Of a stretch of 64,000 nt of DNA, positions 34,148-46,713 are shown piece after piece; the first letter of the stretch is position 1, and each line of letters begins with the position of its first letter. This DNA is from Pseudocercospora fijiensis CIRAD86 (taxonomy: Eukaryota > Ascomycota > Dothideomycetes > Mycosphaerellales > Mycosphaerellaceae), in the NCBI RefSeq assembly GCF_000340215.1, contig NW_006921533.1, positions 7,685,798-7,749,797 of the forward strand, in the 5' to 3' direction. The notes under the pieces are model-generated. The model did no database searches and was not told where the DNA came from. It saw only the letters and a list, made by a program, of their open reading frames with translations. The translations under genes and the position numbers were made by a program.

Positions 34148-35548
34148 GTTGTGCGGTTGACCTCAGCTGGTGAGGATTTTCGAGATGGGTCGGGAGGTGT
34201 CGAGGTGGGGCGGTGTGGTGCTCGGTATTTCTACCAGAGCGGCGTCGAGGAGGAGGTCGAGGAGTGGTGGTGGTGGTGGTGGTGGTGGTGAGGGAGGAAG
34301 TCTGCGAGGAGTGGTGATGAGCTGGCGAAACAGGCGGTCAAATGACGGCGGGGCAGTTTCTGGTGGTTCGTGCAGAGGAGTGTTGTTGTTTGCTGAGCTG
34401 GGGCCTCGACGAGCCACAAACGGCAGCAATCGGGCAGTCGCGGCGTAGTTATTGTGTTGTCAAAGGCAGCAAGGGCCAACAAACAACAAAGAACTCCCAC
34501 GCAGGCGGACGTGAATTGGGGAAGAAGGGGGAGAGTGCAGAGCAGCGGGTAGTGTTGGTTAATCAGCTCGCTCGTGATGCCGGCAGCAAGCGACGGTGAA
34601 GAGTAACGTGCCACGATCACACACCGCACCCGCACCCGCACCCACACACACGGCAGCGGCACTGCTCCTTCCCTCAGATCTGGATGTCACGTACCTGTGG
34701 TCGGTATCAAGCTAAGCTGCAATAGCTGTCGGCCCAGCGAGGGCTACTGAGGCTATTGTACGGTGTGAAAGCGAAGCGCGGACTCGCTCGGGCGGACGAT
34801 TTAGACTCAGGCTCGGAGGGCGTGTCGGAGGGCGTGTCGGAGGGTGTGTCGGGGGGTGATTGTTTAGTGTAGGCCGCAGATCGCAGGTGGCAGGTGGCCT
34901 TCTCTCCCACTGCTGCTTTCGAGAGGCTCCTGGGCGGGGGTGGGCTGGATGCAAACGCAGAAGGAGAGCAGAGCGTGGTATACAAAGAGAAAGCAGACGA
35001 AGAGAGACAGGTGGCTTGGCTTGCTTGGCTTGGCTTGCCTCGTTCGTTTCTGGCTGGTGGCCCCGGCTCAGGGCTGCTGTGTGGCGATCGCGCCTAGTAA
35101 ACCCCTAAATTCTAATCAAATGCAACTGAAATGTCTCTTTAATTTGGCCTTTGGCTGTCCTGAAACCGAGGTCAGCTGCAGGCTCCAATTGCCTCACGCC
35201 CTGGTTGCAACTTGTGCGTTTTTGCAGCCAGAACTCCGGACGTAATACGGTGCATTCGTACTCTTCCCCTACTACAACACCTTCGGTTCTAACTCCGTAC
35301 CCTCGCCCGACATCATAGCCCCGTCAATACAGGCGATGGCGAGGGTTCCACGTCGACTCAATGCCTCATCGGACGATTCATGTGCATTGCATCACGACTC
35401 CGCTGAGGCCGCCAGACAGCCACTCTTCCTGCCCAAAGCCCAAGGCATTCAATCTGAGTGCAGGCAAGTCCCCTGTACGACGTCGACCACCAAATCACGC
35501 AGCATACACATGCCACTGCTGTCAAATTGGGCGACACAGCTTGCTGCG
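34148..35548. other. CK1 upstream region, low-complexity repeats
   Basis: A likely long promoter and leader. It contains a GGT tract (about 34263-34290), a (CCGCAC)-type run (about 34625-34650), a 12-bp tandem repeat (34814-34858) and TTGGC-rich repeats (about 35010-35040). No protein gene is supported. Confidence 0.55.
34814..34858 (+). repeat. 12-bp tandem repeat
   Basis: About 3.5 copies of the unit ggagggcgtgtc lie in the CK1 upstream region, with one C/T change and a G-rich last copy. Confidence 0.8.
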
Positions 35549-35550
35549 GG

Positions 35551-35581
35551 GCGTAACTATTCATAAACCTGCCCTAGTTAT
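35551..35581 (+). repeat. MULE left terminal inverted repeat
   Basis: Matches the reverse complement of 45691-45721 at 29 of 31 bases. Both mismatches are A here against G there within TA/TG, as RIP would make. The shared core is actattcataaacctgccct. Confidence 0.9.
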
Positions 35582-35771
35582 ATGTAAACCCGCCCTCCGG
35601 CAACGGAGGAGCCTAAGGCAAATTAGTTAGTAATACCTTACTAATTCTACCTCCATCTTCTCTACTATAGGATTCTCGCCTTACCTTACTATCGCTAACA
35701 CCTTATTGCCGCTAACACCTTATATTATCGCCGCTATATCGAGCCCTTCTACGTAGTTATAGGCTAATACT

Positions 35772-35812
<41 letters not shown>

Positions 35813-36301
35813 TACTACTAATAAAGAATATACTAATACCTCGCTCTTTAATAATAAGAAGCGCTAGTTAAGGGACCTACGCTAAGGTTTCGCTCGGCTA
35901 CTATAAGAAGGCGATAAAGGAGGTTTAAAGCTATAGGTAGAGTTACTATATAGTAGCCGTAGCCTAATATCGATAGAATACCTTTATAGTATAGATCGGC
36001 GGTATTTAGATAATATTATTATAGATTAGAGGTCTAATACGGCGTAGTAGATAAGGGATAATTATATCTACCTTACGATATATAAAATAGAGGCTAGATA
36101 CGACAGACTCGACCCCTAGTTATATAAAGAGCTAGATAAGGAGTTTATAGTATCTAAGGACCTAGTACTACCGTTTCTCGATAAGATAATAGTATAGTAC
36201 GCTACCGGGTATACTACCGTACGCTTTACGCTTCGTATAGTCGGTAAGGCGGCTAGTCCTATATAGGGCGGCGCTAGTGCTAAGAGTGTTATAACTAGTA
36301 T

Positions 36302-36333
<32 letters not shown>

Positions 36334-36469
36334 TTATAGTTAGCGGTAGCGGGGTTAGTTAGTAAGAACAACTTCCTCCCTTAGAAATCGAGACTGCCTC
36401 TTAACCTACGTATATCTTTAGTAATAACGACGAATATAGTAACTAGTCTAAGTTAGAAACAGAAGAATA

Positions 36470-37046
36470 CTAAGTAGGCTCGTTTGCTACTATCGAGAAC
36501 TCCGAAAACCGTATGTTTAATAGCATTATAGCCGCTAAGGAATACGTAGAAACCTTCGCTTTAGAGAAGGGCTTTAAGACGAAGAAGATAGGCTATAAGC
36601 TTAATAAGGACAACGTACTCTAGCGGATAATACGCCGCTGCGCGCGGTATTTAATACCTATAATACGGAAAGCAATAAAAGACAAACGAGAGGCACGGCG
36701 GCAGCTTAATCTAATAGTAAAGATACGAGAAGGTTACTCTAAGCTATGCGATTGCCTATAGTCTATAACTCTCGCTACTAAGGATTAGTATAATCCGGAC
36801 GATAGCTACTAGTCTGTTTTATAGAATAGCTCTAACTATAACTATCTAGTAGTCTATCCGATAGTACTAGCTAACTACCGCTAAAGAGCTCGTACGATAG
36901 AGATTATTAAGGCTATATTGCAGTTAAGGTCTATAGGCGTTAGTAATCGATAGATTAAGGCCGCTATTAAGCTCCGTTTTAGTAGTAGAGACTAGTAATC
37001 GCCTATTATACCTGCTACTTTACGAGATATCTTAAATACCTAGTAA
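36470..37046 (+). pseudogene. MULE transposase relic, N-terminal part
   Basis: The plus frame is interrupted by TAG/TAA stops. It reads as an N-terminal DNA-binding-like segment: ESFATIENSENRMFNS-type start, then EYVETFALEKGFKTKKIGYKLNKDN, then a Cys-containing stretch. It stops at the Gypsy target site and continues at 43774. Confidence 0.6.
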
Positions 37047-37051
37047 AAGGC

Positions 37052-37238
37052 TGTAAAGGGCTACGCCCTAGGTAGAAAGCGCTAGCCTTAGGCATTCGGC
37101 CTACGCGACTCTAACCTACTGCTTAGCGCTTAGCGCACCGTACAAAACTATTCGGATTTACGTAGATAGACTTAGCTCTTTATCGAACCTATTAAGTCTT
37201 ATATCTAGTATCTACGTACGCGTTGCTTACCTGTAATA
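37052..37238 (+). repeat. Gypsy-1 5' LTR
   Basis: 187 bp starting TGTAAAGGGC. It is near-identical to 43582-43768; the few differences seen are all transitions at CA/TG sites (for example TG against TA in base 2, and TA against CA at the end). Confidence 0.95.
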
Positions 37239-37259
37239 TTAGGTTCGATCTTTAATATA

Positions 37260-38460
37260 GGAAACGCTAAGGTTTATTAGGAACCCGAGTAAGATAGCTA
37301 GGGGAACGCTACCCCTACCGCACTAGAGATAACTAGGGACGAGATTTATCGTGCCTTCGAGAGTCTCTATACTAGACAGTAGACGATAGAAGCCTAGCTA
37401 TAAGCTACTCGTTCCGCGCTCTAATACGCGGAAGCGTCTCGCTAGCCCGGGCCTCCCGAAGCTAGTTTAGTACGAGACTAGTCTACGAACGAGATCCTAA
37501 AGGGACTACTAGAAACTCTCTCGGCTTCCGGCTAAAACGTAACGGCATCCCGCGAGTAGAAACTACTATCGTAGGATAGGAAAGCTAAGTCGTTCCGGGA
37601 CTACCTACTACGACTAAGAAGTTCGTACCGAGTTCGTTCCGGGCTGAAACTAAAGCTCTCCGAAGATTACTACTAGGATACCGTATACGATACCCTACCG
37701 GTAAAGGAACGCGCTAGGATGCGCTACTTCTAGGAAAGAGGAAGCCTTACGAAAGGAAAGGACTCCGAAGCTTTCTTCTAGTAACTCGAGGACGTCTTCG
37801 CGGATAGCAACGAAGCTATAAAGGCGCTAGAGCAACTCTAAGCCCTAAGGCACTCCTAGGGACAACCTTAGTACGACTACTAGCTAGAATTCGACGGCCT
37901 CCTACTAAGCGTAGGCGGAGACTATTAGATAGACGATACGAAAATCGGTTATTTAAAGAATACCTTCTCGAACGCGGCTAAGACCTATACTACCGCCGTA
38001 CTAAAGATTAAGGATTACTACCTCTATATAGAGGAGGTCGAGCGGATTATAACGAACCTCGAGTCGATAGATTAGTTTAAATAGGCTACGAAACGCTAGT
38101 AAGAAAGGAAGAAAGAAGTAGTAAGTCCTACGGTCGTTATTCCCCCCTATATAGCCCTTGCGGTAAACCCGAAGGTCGACTCTAATAGAGACGTAGTTAT
38201 AAATCCCGCTTAAACTAACGCTTCCTATAGAAAGAACCGCGGAGCCTAACAATCGACGGCGGGGAAACCTAGGGCTAAATAGGTCGACTCTATAGAAAGA
38301 GAGAAGCGTAAGGAGAAAAGACTCTACTTCCGCTATAGAGCGAGCGGATACCGCATTCGAGATTGCCCGTACGCCCTACCGGCTTAGCCTACTAAGATTA
38401 GTGTCGCCTCCGTATAACTTATTCTAGAGGATATAGAGGAATAGTCGGACTTAAGCAGTT
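37260..38460 (+). pseudogene. Gypsy-1 gag relic
   Basis: Plus-strand degenerate frame with many TAG stops. Near 38322-38375 it reads as a CCHC zinc knuckle in which cysteine and histidine codons have become tyrosine (YFRYRASGYRIRDCPYALP), as TG-to-TA and CA-to-TA changes would do. Confidence 0.75.
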
Positions 38461-38519
38461 CCGACTCGAGAAAAGAGTAACTCCTACTCGTAGTTAGGAG
38501 TCGGGAGTAGATAGAGTAC

Positions 38520-41500
38520 GGGCAAAGAAATAGGAAGAAGTTAAAAAGGATATAAACGGGAATCTTATATATACTAATATAGTCCTCGAAAATAACGTCG
38601 GAACTTCTACTCTTATCGACGAAGGATGCTAGTATTACGCTATAATTAATACGGGCCTAGCTAAAGGCCTCGGACTTAGCTATATTAGCCGTAAGTCCTA
38701 AGAAGTAAAAGGAGCGTTAGCGGTAATATAAGACGCGAAAATTATAGGAGTCGTCGCCTTCCGGATAGAAATTAATAGATTCTAATAAATAGTATACGCT
38801 TACGTCGTACCGGGATTAGCTTTTCCCCTTATCCTAGGGAACCTATAGAAGGCATATAATAAGGTCCGGACTATACCTAAAAAACGACGGTACTACTACG
38901 GGAGGGCTCGGTATTAGATTAAAGAAGGGCGCTATTACCGCGAGGTCGATATAAATAGGAACATCGCTACGATTAACGCTATAAGAAGCCTGCTTACCGC
39001 GACAATTGCTAAGGACATTAAAAAGGCCCTAAAGACGAAGGAATACCCGACGATCGAGGAGCTAAAGAAGAAGCTACCCCTAGAAGTTCGCGATATAGCC
39101 GCACTGTTTTATTAAAAGGAAGCCGATAAGTTAGCGCCTTATCGCCCTAGTATCGACTATACGATAGAACTCTAGGAGAAACTAGACGGATCCTAGCCTT
39201 AACTCCCTTAGAGTCCGCTCTATAGTATATCGAAATAAGAACTCTTAGTTTTACGGAAGTCGCTAGACGAGCTCCTAAAGAAGGGGTTTATAAGACCGGC
39301 GAACTCCGAAGCAGCGGCGCCCGTACTATTCGTTAAGAAGCCCGGGGGAGAACTACGGTTCTACTACGACTATAGGGCGCTTAACGCTCTAACGAAGTAA
39401 GACAGATACCCCCTCCTACTAATCCCGGATACTATAAGGAACCTAACGGAGGCCCGGTAGTTAACTAAGGTTAACGTAGTCTCGGCCTTTTATAAGATTA
39501 GAATAGCGAAAGGATACGAGTATAAGACGGCCTTCCGGACGAGGCTAGGCTCGTTCGAATAGCTAGTATGCCCGTTTAGTCTGTTCGGAGCCCCGGCTAT
39601 ATTTTAACGGTATATTAATACTCTCCTATAGGAGTATCTAGACGACTTCGTGTCGGCGTATATAGACGACGTAGTTATCTACTCGAGCGGGTCGAGAGAA
39701 GACTATTTCCGTAAGGTAAGAGCGGTACTTAAGAAGCTTTAGGACGGAGGCCTTTACCTCGATATTAAAAAGAGCGAATTCGCCTAGAAAAAGATTAAGT
39801 ACCTAGGATTTATCGTCTACGCCGACGGAGGAGGAGTATTAGCCGACCCCGAAAAGGTAGAAGCCGTACGAAAATAGGTAGCACCTAAGACCTAAAAGGA
39901 AGTTCGTCGTTTCTTAGGATTTACGAACTACTACCGTATATTCGTACCGAACTATTCTAAGATCTCCGCGCTATTAACTACGCTTACCGGCAAGGGAACC
40001 CCGTTCGCCTAGGGAGAAGAATAGGACAAAGCGTTCGAGACGCTAAAGGACAAATTCTGCCGCGCCCCGGTCCTTACCTAGTAGGACCCGTCCCTCTCTA
40101 CCTTCCTTAAGACGGATTATAGCGGGTTCGCGATTAGGGGCGCCTTTATCTAAGAAAAGGCGGGAATCCGCCGACCGGTAGGCTTCTTTTCGAAGAAACT
40201 AAACAAGGCGGAGATTAATTACGATATCTACGATAAGGAAATGCTCGCAGTCGTATCTAGTATTAAGTTTTAGGACTCCGAGCTAAAATTATATAGCCCC
40301 TTTACGATTTAGACGGACTATAAGAACCTAGAATACTTTATAGTAAAGCGCTAGCTATCCGAAAGACAGATCCGATAGTAGGAAGAACTAGCGAAGCACT
40401 AGTTTACCCTAGTCTACTAGCCGGGAATCGAAGCTATCCTACCGGATACCTTATTAAGGAGGGAATAAGATACGTTAGGCTAAGACGATAAGCTTTCGAG
40501 GTTCCGGAGATTCTTAGAGCCGGACCTCTCTCTAAACTAGCCGGAAAACGTCTAGATTTCTAGTACTACTATCTATAGCTTCCTACGTATAACGAAGGCG
40601 AGCCTATTATCCCTACTCGCGAACGAAACGGAGCCCGCGTAGCCTTCGCCGGAAAGCGCTAAACTATTCTAGGACCTAGAGATAAACGATATATAGAAGA
40701 GCATTATCGAGAAAGATACGGTATACTAGACGGTAGTACGAAAAATCCGTAAGGGAGGCAGAATATTATAACCGGAAATTAAAGTAAAAATTTAGATCGG
40801 GGATTGTATAATAGACCCTAAGGGGTTCCTTCGCTACCGTAGTAAGCTCTAGGTTCTAGGAGCCCTAGCGACGACGGAAACCGAATATAAAGATATAGGG
40901 GCCGAGGAACTATAGTAGGATATACTACGTACGAAGATTATCTAGTCGATCTACGACTCGCCGCTCTACGGCTACTCCGGCCGGGATTCTACTACTTCTA
41001 TACTAGGTCGCGACTTTTACTAGCCGCTATAGTCGAAGCAGGTGCGGCAATTCCTATAGAACTGCAACTATTATAGATGTAATAAGGTATAGAGGGAATA
41101 CAAACACGGCCTCCTAAAACCCCTACCGGTACCCGACCGTTTCTTCTAGGAAATCTCGATAGACTTTATAACTAACCTGCTAGAGTTAGATAGGAACCGG
41201 TATCTATAGGTAATTAAAGACCGTCTTAGCAAATAGATCGCCCTTATTAGTACTCCCTCTATAAAAGCAGAGGAATGCGCGGTTTTGTTCCTAAAATACT
41301 AGGTTAGGTATTACGGACTTCCTCGTACTATTACTAGCGATAGAGGTACGAATTAGACGAGCACTTTCTAGAGGGAGATATATCGACTACTCGGCGTAAA
41401 GCAGAGGTTAAGCTCCGCCTACTATCTACAAACTAACGGAGGTCCTAAGCGCGCAAACTAAGATATATAAGCTTACCTACGGAACTATATTAACTAGATA

Positions 41501-42275
41501 TAGTCCGATTAGAAGTTAGAACTAATAGCTTCCTACGGTAGAACTAGCGTTTAACGGGAGACACTAAGCGGAGTTAGGAATAAGCTCTTTCTTCGCGACT
41601 TATAGTTACGAATCTACCTCCCCCGTTACGTTAGAAGAGGACCTAGCTATCGACAAACGGCTAACTACGGCGAAACAGGCGGAGGAGTTCGTAAACAAGA
41701 TTAAGCAGATCTTAGATCTATGCTAAGTATAGATAGCGGAGGCTATATAGAAACAAGAGGATAGCGCGAACAAGACTAGAACTCTAGCGCCGGTATATTA
41801 TATCGAAGACAAGGTCTAGCTCGACCTAAGGAATTACTAGACCGGCAGACTAAAGAAGAGCCTCGACTCGAAGTACGCTAAGTATACGGTAGAAGAGGTA
41901 TTATCGCCTATCTTAGTATAACTCTTAAGAATACCTAGCAATATTTACCTAGTATTCTATACCGACCTTCTAAGACTTGCGAGCCGGGACCCTCTTCCTT
42001 AGTAGGTAACCGACGACGAACAGCCGGACCCTATCTTAATCGAGACGTATAAAGAATAGTAGGTCGAAGAGATCCTATACGCCCGAAAAAAGAAGTAGAG
42101 CCGAGGGCGAGAAGCACTCGTAAAATAGAGCGGGTACTATAAACCTACGTAGGAACCCCTAGACTATATCGCGGATACCTCCGCGCTAGACGACTTCGAA
42201 GCGAAATATAGACAAATCGAGGAGAACGACGGGCCTCTAGGAGATTAGGAAAAGAGAGGAAAACGGAAGAAATAA
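38520..42275 (+). pseudogene. Gypsy-1 pol relic (protease, RT, RNase H, integrase, chromodomain)
   Basis: The plus-strand frame carries many stops, chiefly where tryptophan or glutamine is expected. RT reads [20 protein letters not shown] near 39280-39340 and AYIDDVVIYSSGS near 39657-39695. RNase H reads [20 protein letters not shown] near 40180-40240. Integrase reads YYGLPRTITSDRGTN near 41310-41355. The chromodomain near 42030-42170 (VEEILYARKKK...GREALVK-SGYYKPT-EPLDY) has stops at both tryptophans. Confidence 0.9.
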
Positions 42276-43581
42276 CGCGGTAACCTAGAGTTTTTCCGCG
42301 GAGTAACAGGTTTATAGATTCTAAGGACTTTTATTAACTTCTAGAGTTTGGATTTTCTTACTAACTTATTCGACTTAGGTTTACTAGAATACTAGAGAAG
42401 AGAAACATAATTTAGAGTTAAGAAGAATTTTATTTAGGTATTTATAAGTAAGTATCGGGTCTCCGCCCGAAATTAGAAGATTACCTTAGGACTACAAAAA
42501 AAATAATAATAACACATCCGAAACTACCTAGAGCCTACTAGAAAACCTACGGAAACCTTTACTCCTCTAGCGGACCTATACGATTATTACCGAGACGGAG
42601 GGCATTTAGAATACTACTAAAAAAGAGAGGTTAGCGAGAGAAAGTCGGAGGGTAGCGAAGGACTTACGTCTAACTCTATTAAGCTACGACATTAGCGACG
42701 GTGTTTGTTACCTCCGAGGCGACAGCGCTAAAACAGACGGTTAGTAAGGGTTTTATCGCGGGAAACGGGGAATCTTACCTAGATAACAACCCCTACGGCT
42801 AGAGAGACTTAAGGGCTTTCTATACCTTAAGAACCTTAAGAAGCTCGGAGTGCTTCTTAGCGATATTAGCGCGGGTCGCGCGGGTATAGTTAGCGTAGGC
42901 TACGTAGGCTATTTAAGGACTAAATAGTTAGCGAGAGATTTAGTACGGGAATCGCGATAACTTATAGTAGGGCGTAAGCAATTCTCTTACGAGCGCAATT
43001 AGCGCAAGCCCTCGAGCTAGCGGGCTTAAGAAAGTTAGCGGACCCTACGACGAATCGGATAGGAACCTTATAGATTAGTCGGCGTAGTCTTCGCCGGAGT
43101 TGTAGCAACTAATATAGTAGATTCGACGAGCTATCTAGGATAAGTTAATTTTGCGAAGAGAACCGAGAAGGAAGGGGAGGGACTTGCGGTATTAGTAGTA
43201 GTAGTAGTAGTAGAGGTATATATAGAAAAAGAAGAAGAAGAAGAAGAAGAGGGAAATATTAATACTTATAGAAAGCGATATAGAAGTAAAGGTCGCGAAA
43301 GTAACGGAAGGCGCGAGTACAAGTAAGGCGCGTTTTAGGAAGGGGTAAATAGGTAAAAGAGCGCAGTTTAGCAGTCGCGAAGAAAGTTATAGCCCTTAAA
43401 GCCTAGGATACGGCAACCCCGACCGGAAAGTAGCGGAAACCCCGATCGCAAAGGAGGAAACTACGAGCGCGTTACTCTAGAGAAGCTTAGATAAGTGCAG
43501 ATCTAACGGATAAAGTAATAGCGATAGAAACTACGGAGGGCTTTCTATCCCTACTAAGGAAGGGGAGGAGGATAGGGGTAA

Positions 43582-43768
43582 TATAAAGGGCTACGCCCTA
43601 GGTAGAAAGCGCTAGCCTTAGGCATTCGGCCTACGCGACTCTAACCTACTGCTTAGCGCTTAGCGTACCGTACAAAACTATTCGGATTTACGTAGATAGA
43701 CTTAGCTCTTTATCGAACCTATTAAGTCTTATATCTAGCATCTACGTACGCGTTACTTACCCGTAACA
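43582..43768 (+). repeat. Gypsy-1 3' LTR
   Basis: Direct copy of 37052-37238. It ends in GTAACA, retaining the canonical CA terminus that the 5' copy has lost, and is followed by the AAGGC target duplication. Confidence 0.95.
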
Positions 43769-43773
43769 AAGGC

Positions 43774-45450
43774 TAAGAAGTTGCGACTCGCTAGCAAGTT
43801 AGTAGTCGATAAGACGATTAAGGACCTCCTATAATAGAACTACTTCGTACAGAAGGGCATTAGCACTAGACCAAGCGGTAAGCAACGGCTAGAATAGCTA
43901 TATTTCTCGTACCCTAAGATAATTAATGTCTATAAGAATTGTCCGGATATTATAGTTATAGATTGTACCTACAAAACTAACGAATATAGTATGCTATTGC
44001 TTATAATTGCCTTACTTAATTAGTTTAACTAAACCTTCCCTCTAGTACTAGTTTTTATACCTAGATAGGCGACTAAGCAGTATTTAATTGCTATTTAGTA
44101 CACGTAGGAGTTGTTAGCAGAACACACCTATAAAGAGCCTCGCCTTATAATCTATAACCGTAATAAGGCACTAATAAAGGCGCTAGCAAGCGACTAGACT
44201 TATTTATATATATAGCTCTACCGCTAGCATATTAGACGCGTAGTAGAGGCTAATTCGAAGGCCTTCCTTAGTACTAGACCGCCGGATCTAACTATAAGGC
44301 ATAGGCTATTAAGTATAGCCGCACAGGACTTTATAGACCTATTTAATAAGGCTATTAACTTACCGTCGGTTAAGTCGTTTATAACTAACTCGAAGGCCCT
44401 CGAGAACGGTAAGATTGCCGCTAGTAAAGGCGAGCCTATACGCGACTACTCGGACAATAAAGACTAGCAATCGCTAGCTAGCTATATAGCTAATATATAG
44501 TAGGTCTATCGACAGTACTATATTAAATACTAGATTAATAGGACGCGGTATTATAGCAATATAACAACCTCGCTAGTAGAAGGTTGTTACGCTAGTATTA
44601 AGGCATAGTTAACGACCTATAAGAACGATATCTATAGCTTTATTAATAGGATAGTGCCCTACTTCTAGTACTAAGTTAACCGCTATAGGCTTATAGTTAG
44701 AGCCGAGATTAGTCGACCTACTATACTATTCTTAAGCGATCTATTCTACGCTAAAGTTGTTAGCTATATTAGCACCTTCGCTCTACGTAAAGTAGCCGAG
44801 CGAAGGGCTCTCGTACGCGCCGAGCTCGAGAAGCGGAAGTCTAATAGTTATAGGCTATTAGATTATACCTAGTATTATCGAAGGGTCTATAGCTTAAATT
44901 ATATATACTAGATACTAGCGCTTAAGGAGTCTGTAACCGGCATTCTTACTATTCGTATGTTCGAGAAGTACTAGCGAGTGCTACGGAGCGATTATAATAG
45001 TAACGAGACAACTACTTACCGTACCTTAGAGCTACTTAAGCGGATTAATAAGCGGCTTAGTCGTACGACTCGGCGTAAGGCTACTAGACCTAAGCTAATT
45101 AAATAGGCCGCTAGACAGGCCGCTAGATAGGCCGCTAGACAGGCCGCTATTAACTAGTAAGAAGCGATAAGACAGGCCGAGCCTAGGAGGCCTATTCTAC
45201 CGCTACTAGTACTACGAGAACGTTTACGTAAGGGCTATATATATAAAATGGCCTATAGGAGGTGCAAGTACGTTAAAGATAACGTAGACTACTACTCTAG
45301 CTATTACAAGTATAGGCAGTACGATAGAAACCCTATATCTACTTATTTACCTACTTAGGAAGGACCTCCGCCCGCTCCGAGGGCTCTACTAGTACCTATA
45401 GCGCTAGCAGTAATGCTAGAATACACTAAGATCGTATAGTAGGAGCTATA
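43774..45450 (+). pseudogene. MULE transposase relic, C-terminal part
   Basis: This continues the frame broken by Gypsy-1. VIDCTYKTNEYSMLLLIIA (near 43950-44010) is the MULE transposase-domain start (usual form DCTYKTN...PLL). EPRLIIYNRNKALIKALA (near 44135-44190) fits the following D motif. LVEGCYASIKA near 44570-44610 fits the terminal catalytic region. Stops are frequent. A Lys/Arg-rich repeated AARQAAR stretch (near 45108-45160) and a Cys/Tyr-containing tail follow. Confidence 0.8.
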
Positions 45451-45690
45451 CGTTAATGCGAGGGTCGTAGAACCTTATTTGCTAGGCAGGTAGTATGCCT
45501 AGAATAGTTAGGATTAGCTATATTGTCTAGTTCTATATCTATTATTTACTTAGTTCCTCTTTCTTACGTTATAATTCTACTTAGCGCTAACGAGAGCACT
45601 AGAGGCCTCTATTGCGATATTCTATAGTGTAGATTACTAGCAATATGGTCTCACCGAGGCCGGAGCCGGCTCTCGGTCCGCGGTCTACGA

Positions 45691-45721
45691 ATAACCAGGG
45701 CAGGTTTATGAATAGTCACGC
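45691..45721 (-). repeat. MULE right terminal inverted repeat
   Basis: Inverted partner of 35551-35581. It keeps the unmutated G at both variable sites and is followed directly by normal host DNA. Confidence 0.9.
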
Positions 45722-45723
45722 CC

Positions 45724-46713
45724 AAAATGGCGCTGTAGCCGCGTTTCCCGTAACTACAGTATGCAGCTGCAGCCTATGACTGGAGGCAATTCCTACATGT
45801 GTGCTGGCACCGTTGTATGCTGCCTGCCATGTGTCGTGGCCGTTTCGAAATGCTTGGTGGACATGTGCACGCCATGGGGGACGGGCCATGAGCATGAGCA
45901 TGAGCATGTTGTCATGTCACTAGCTGCCTGCCATCGCGGATCATAGCGTGGTAGCGAATCTGGTGATCGCAGCACCTCACGGCAACTCCTCCGTCACATC
46001 ACACATCCCGGCCATCGCTCTCCATCTGACAGCACAGACATTGGCGGTGAAAGAGAGCGAGGCACGCGACTTTCTCCCACTTCCGCTTCAAGCTCAAGCA
46101 ACCACTATTATTTGCATTTCACTGCTACGCTTCATGATTATTCATCTGCTCACAGGACATCTCATCTCCGCCTAACTGCGACATTGGCGTGTCATGTCTC
46201 AGTGCCAGCACCTGGACCTTGCTTGCTTCTGTCAAGATTTAAGATCGGCACGCCTGGCTTTGCCCTCCCAAGAACTCGGTAAATCTAGATCAATTTTAAG
46301 CACGAATATATGCTCAGGCTCATTTGGCGATTAATACTCGTGCTTATCTGAATGATCGCGTCCAAGGGCATCCGATTCAGGACAGCACGACAGCACGACA
46401 GCACGACAGCAAGATGGCAGCTCAAGCGTGTAGGCATCGCGTATAGTGCGTGAACGCCAATCCTAAGAGAAGCTGCCAGTGTCGCTGTTCTATAATAGTA
46501 GTGTCTGTTATTAGACTCAGATGGCAGCTCGCTTCGACCTGTCTCCACCACATCCTGTGCGATGATCTGCAAACTTGCATGGGACCTCAGAGCAAACTGC
46601 GGCTGAACTGATTTCGCAAGCTTTTACCAACTGACAGACTCACAGACAGAGCCACAGTTCCTCATCAAAATCCAGCCGACACCGTAATCGAAATTGCAGG
46701 GCACTGATCGAGG
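45724..46713. other. intergenic with short tandem repeats
   Basis: Host DNA after the MULE. It holds gagcat repeats (about 45889-45910) and four copies of gacagcac/a (about 46380-46411). No gene is supported. Confidence 0.5.

Larger units (their letters stand above)
37052..43768 (+). mobile_element. Ty3/Gypsy LTR retrotransposon with chromodomain, complete but RIP-dead (Gypsy-1)
   Basis: 6717 bp bounded by 187-bp LTRs and flanked on both sides by AAGGC (37047-37051 and 43769-43773), a perfect 5-bp target duplication. Order on the plus strand is gag, protease, reverse transcriptase, RNase H, integrase, chromodomain, then about 1.3 kb of uncoded 3' sequence with AGT and AAG runs (about 43194-43245). 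The integrase-last order defines Ty3/Gypsy. It interrupts the MULE transposase frame. Confidence 0.95.
35549..45723 (+). mobile_element. Mutator-like (MULE) DNA transposon carrying a nested Gypsy element
   Basis: The ends are inverted repeats (35551-35581 and 45691-45721, 31 bp). The interior is RIP-mutated (almost no CA or TG). Degenerate transposase coding lies on both sides of a 6.7-kb Gypsy insertion. Removing the Gypsy and one copy of its 5-bp duplication leaves about 3.45 kb, a normal size for fungal MULEs. I could not find the 8-11-bp target duplication expected of MULEs. A GCC microsatellite (about 35770-35812) and an AGT microsatellite (about 36302-36334) lie near its left end. Confidence 0.8.

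Noticed and set aside
38001..38252. Minus-strand 83-codon frame inside Gypsy-1
   Set aside because: Opposite strand of the gag relic; an open frame by chance in RIP-altered DNA.
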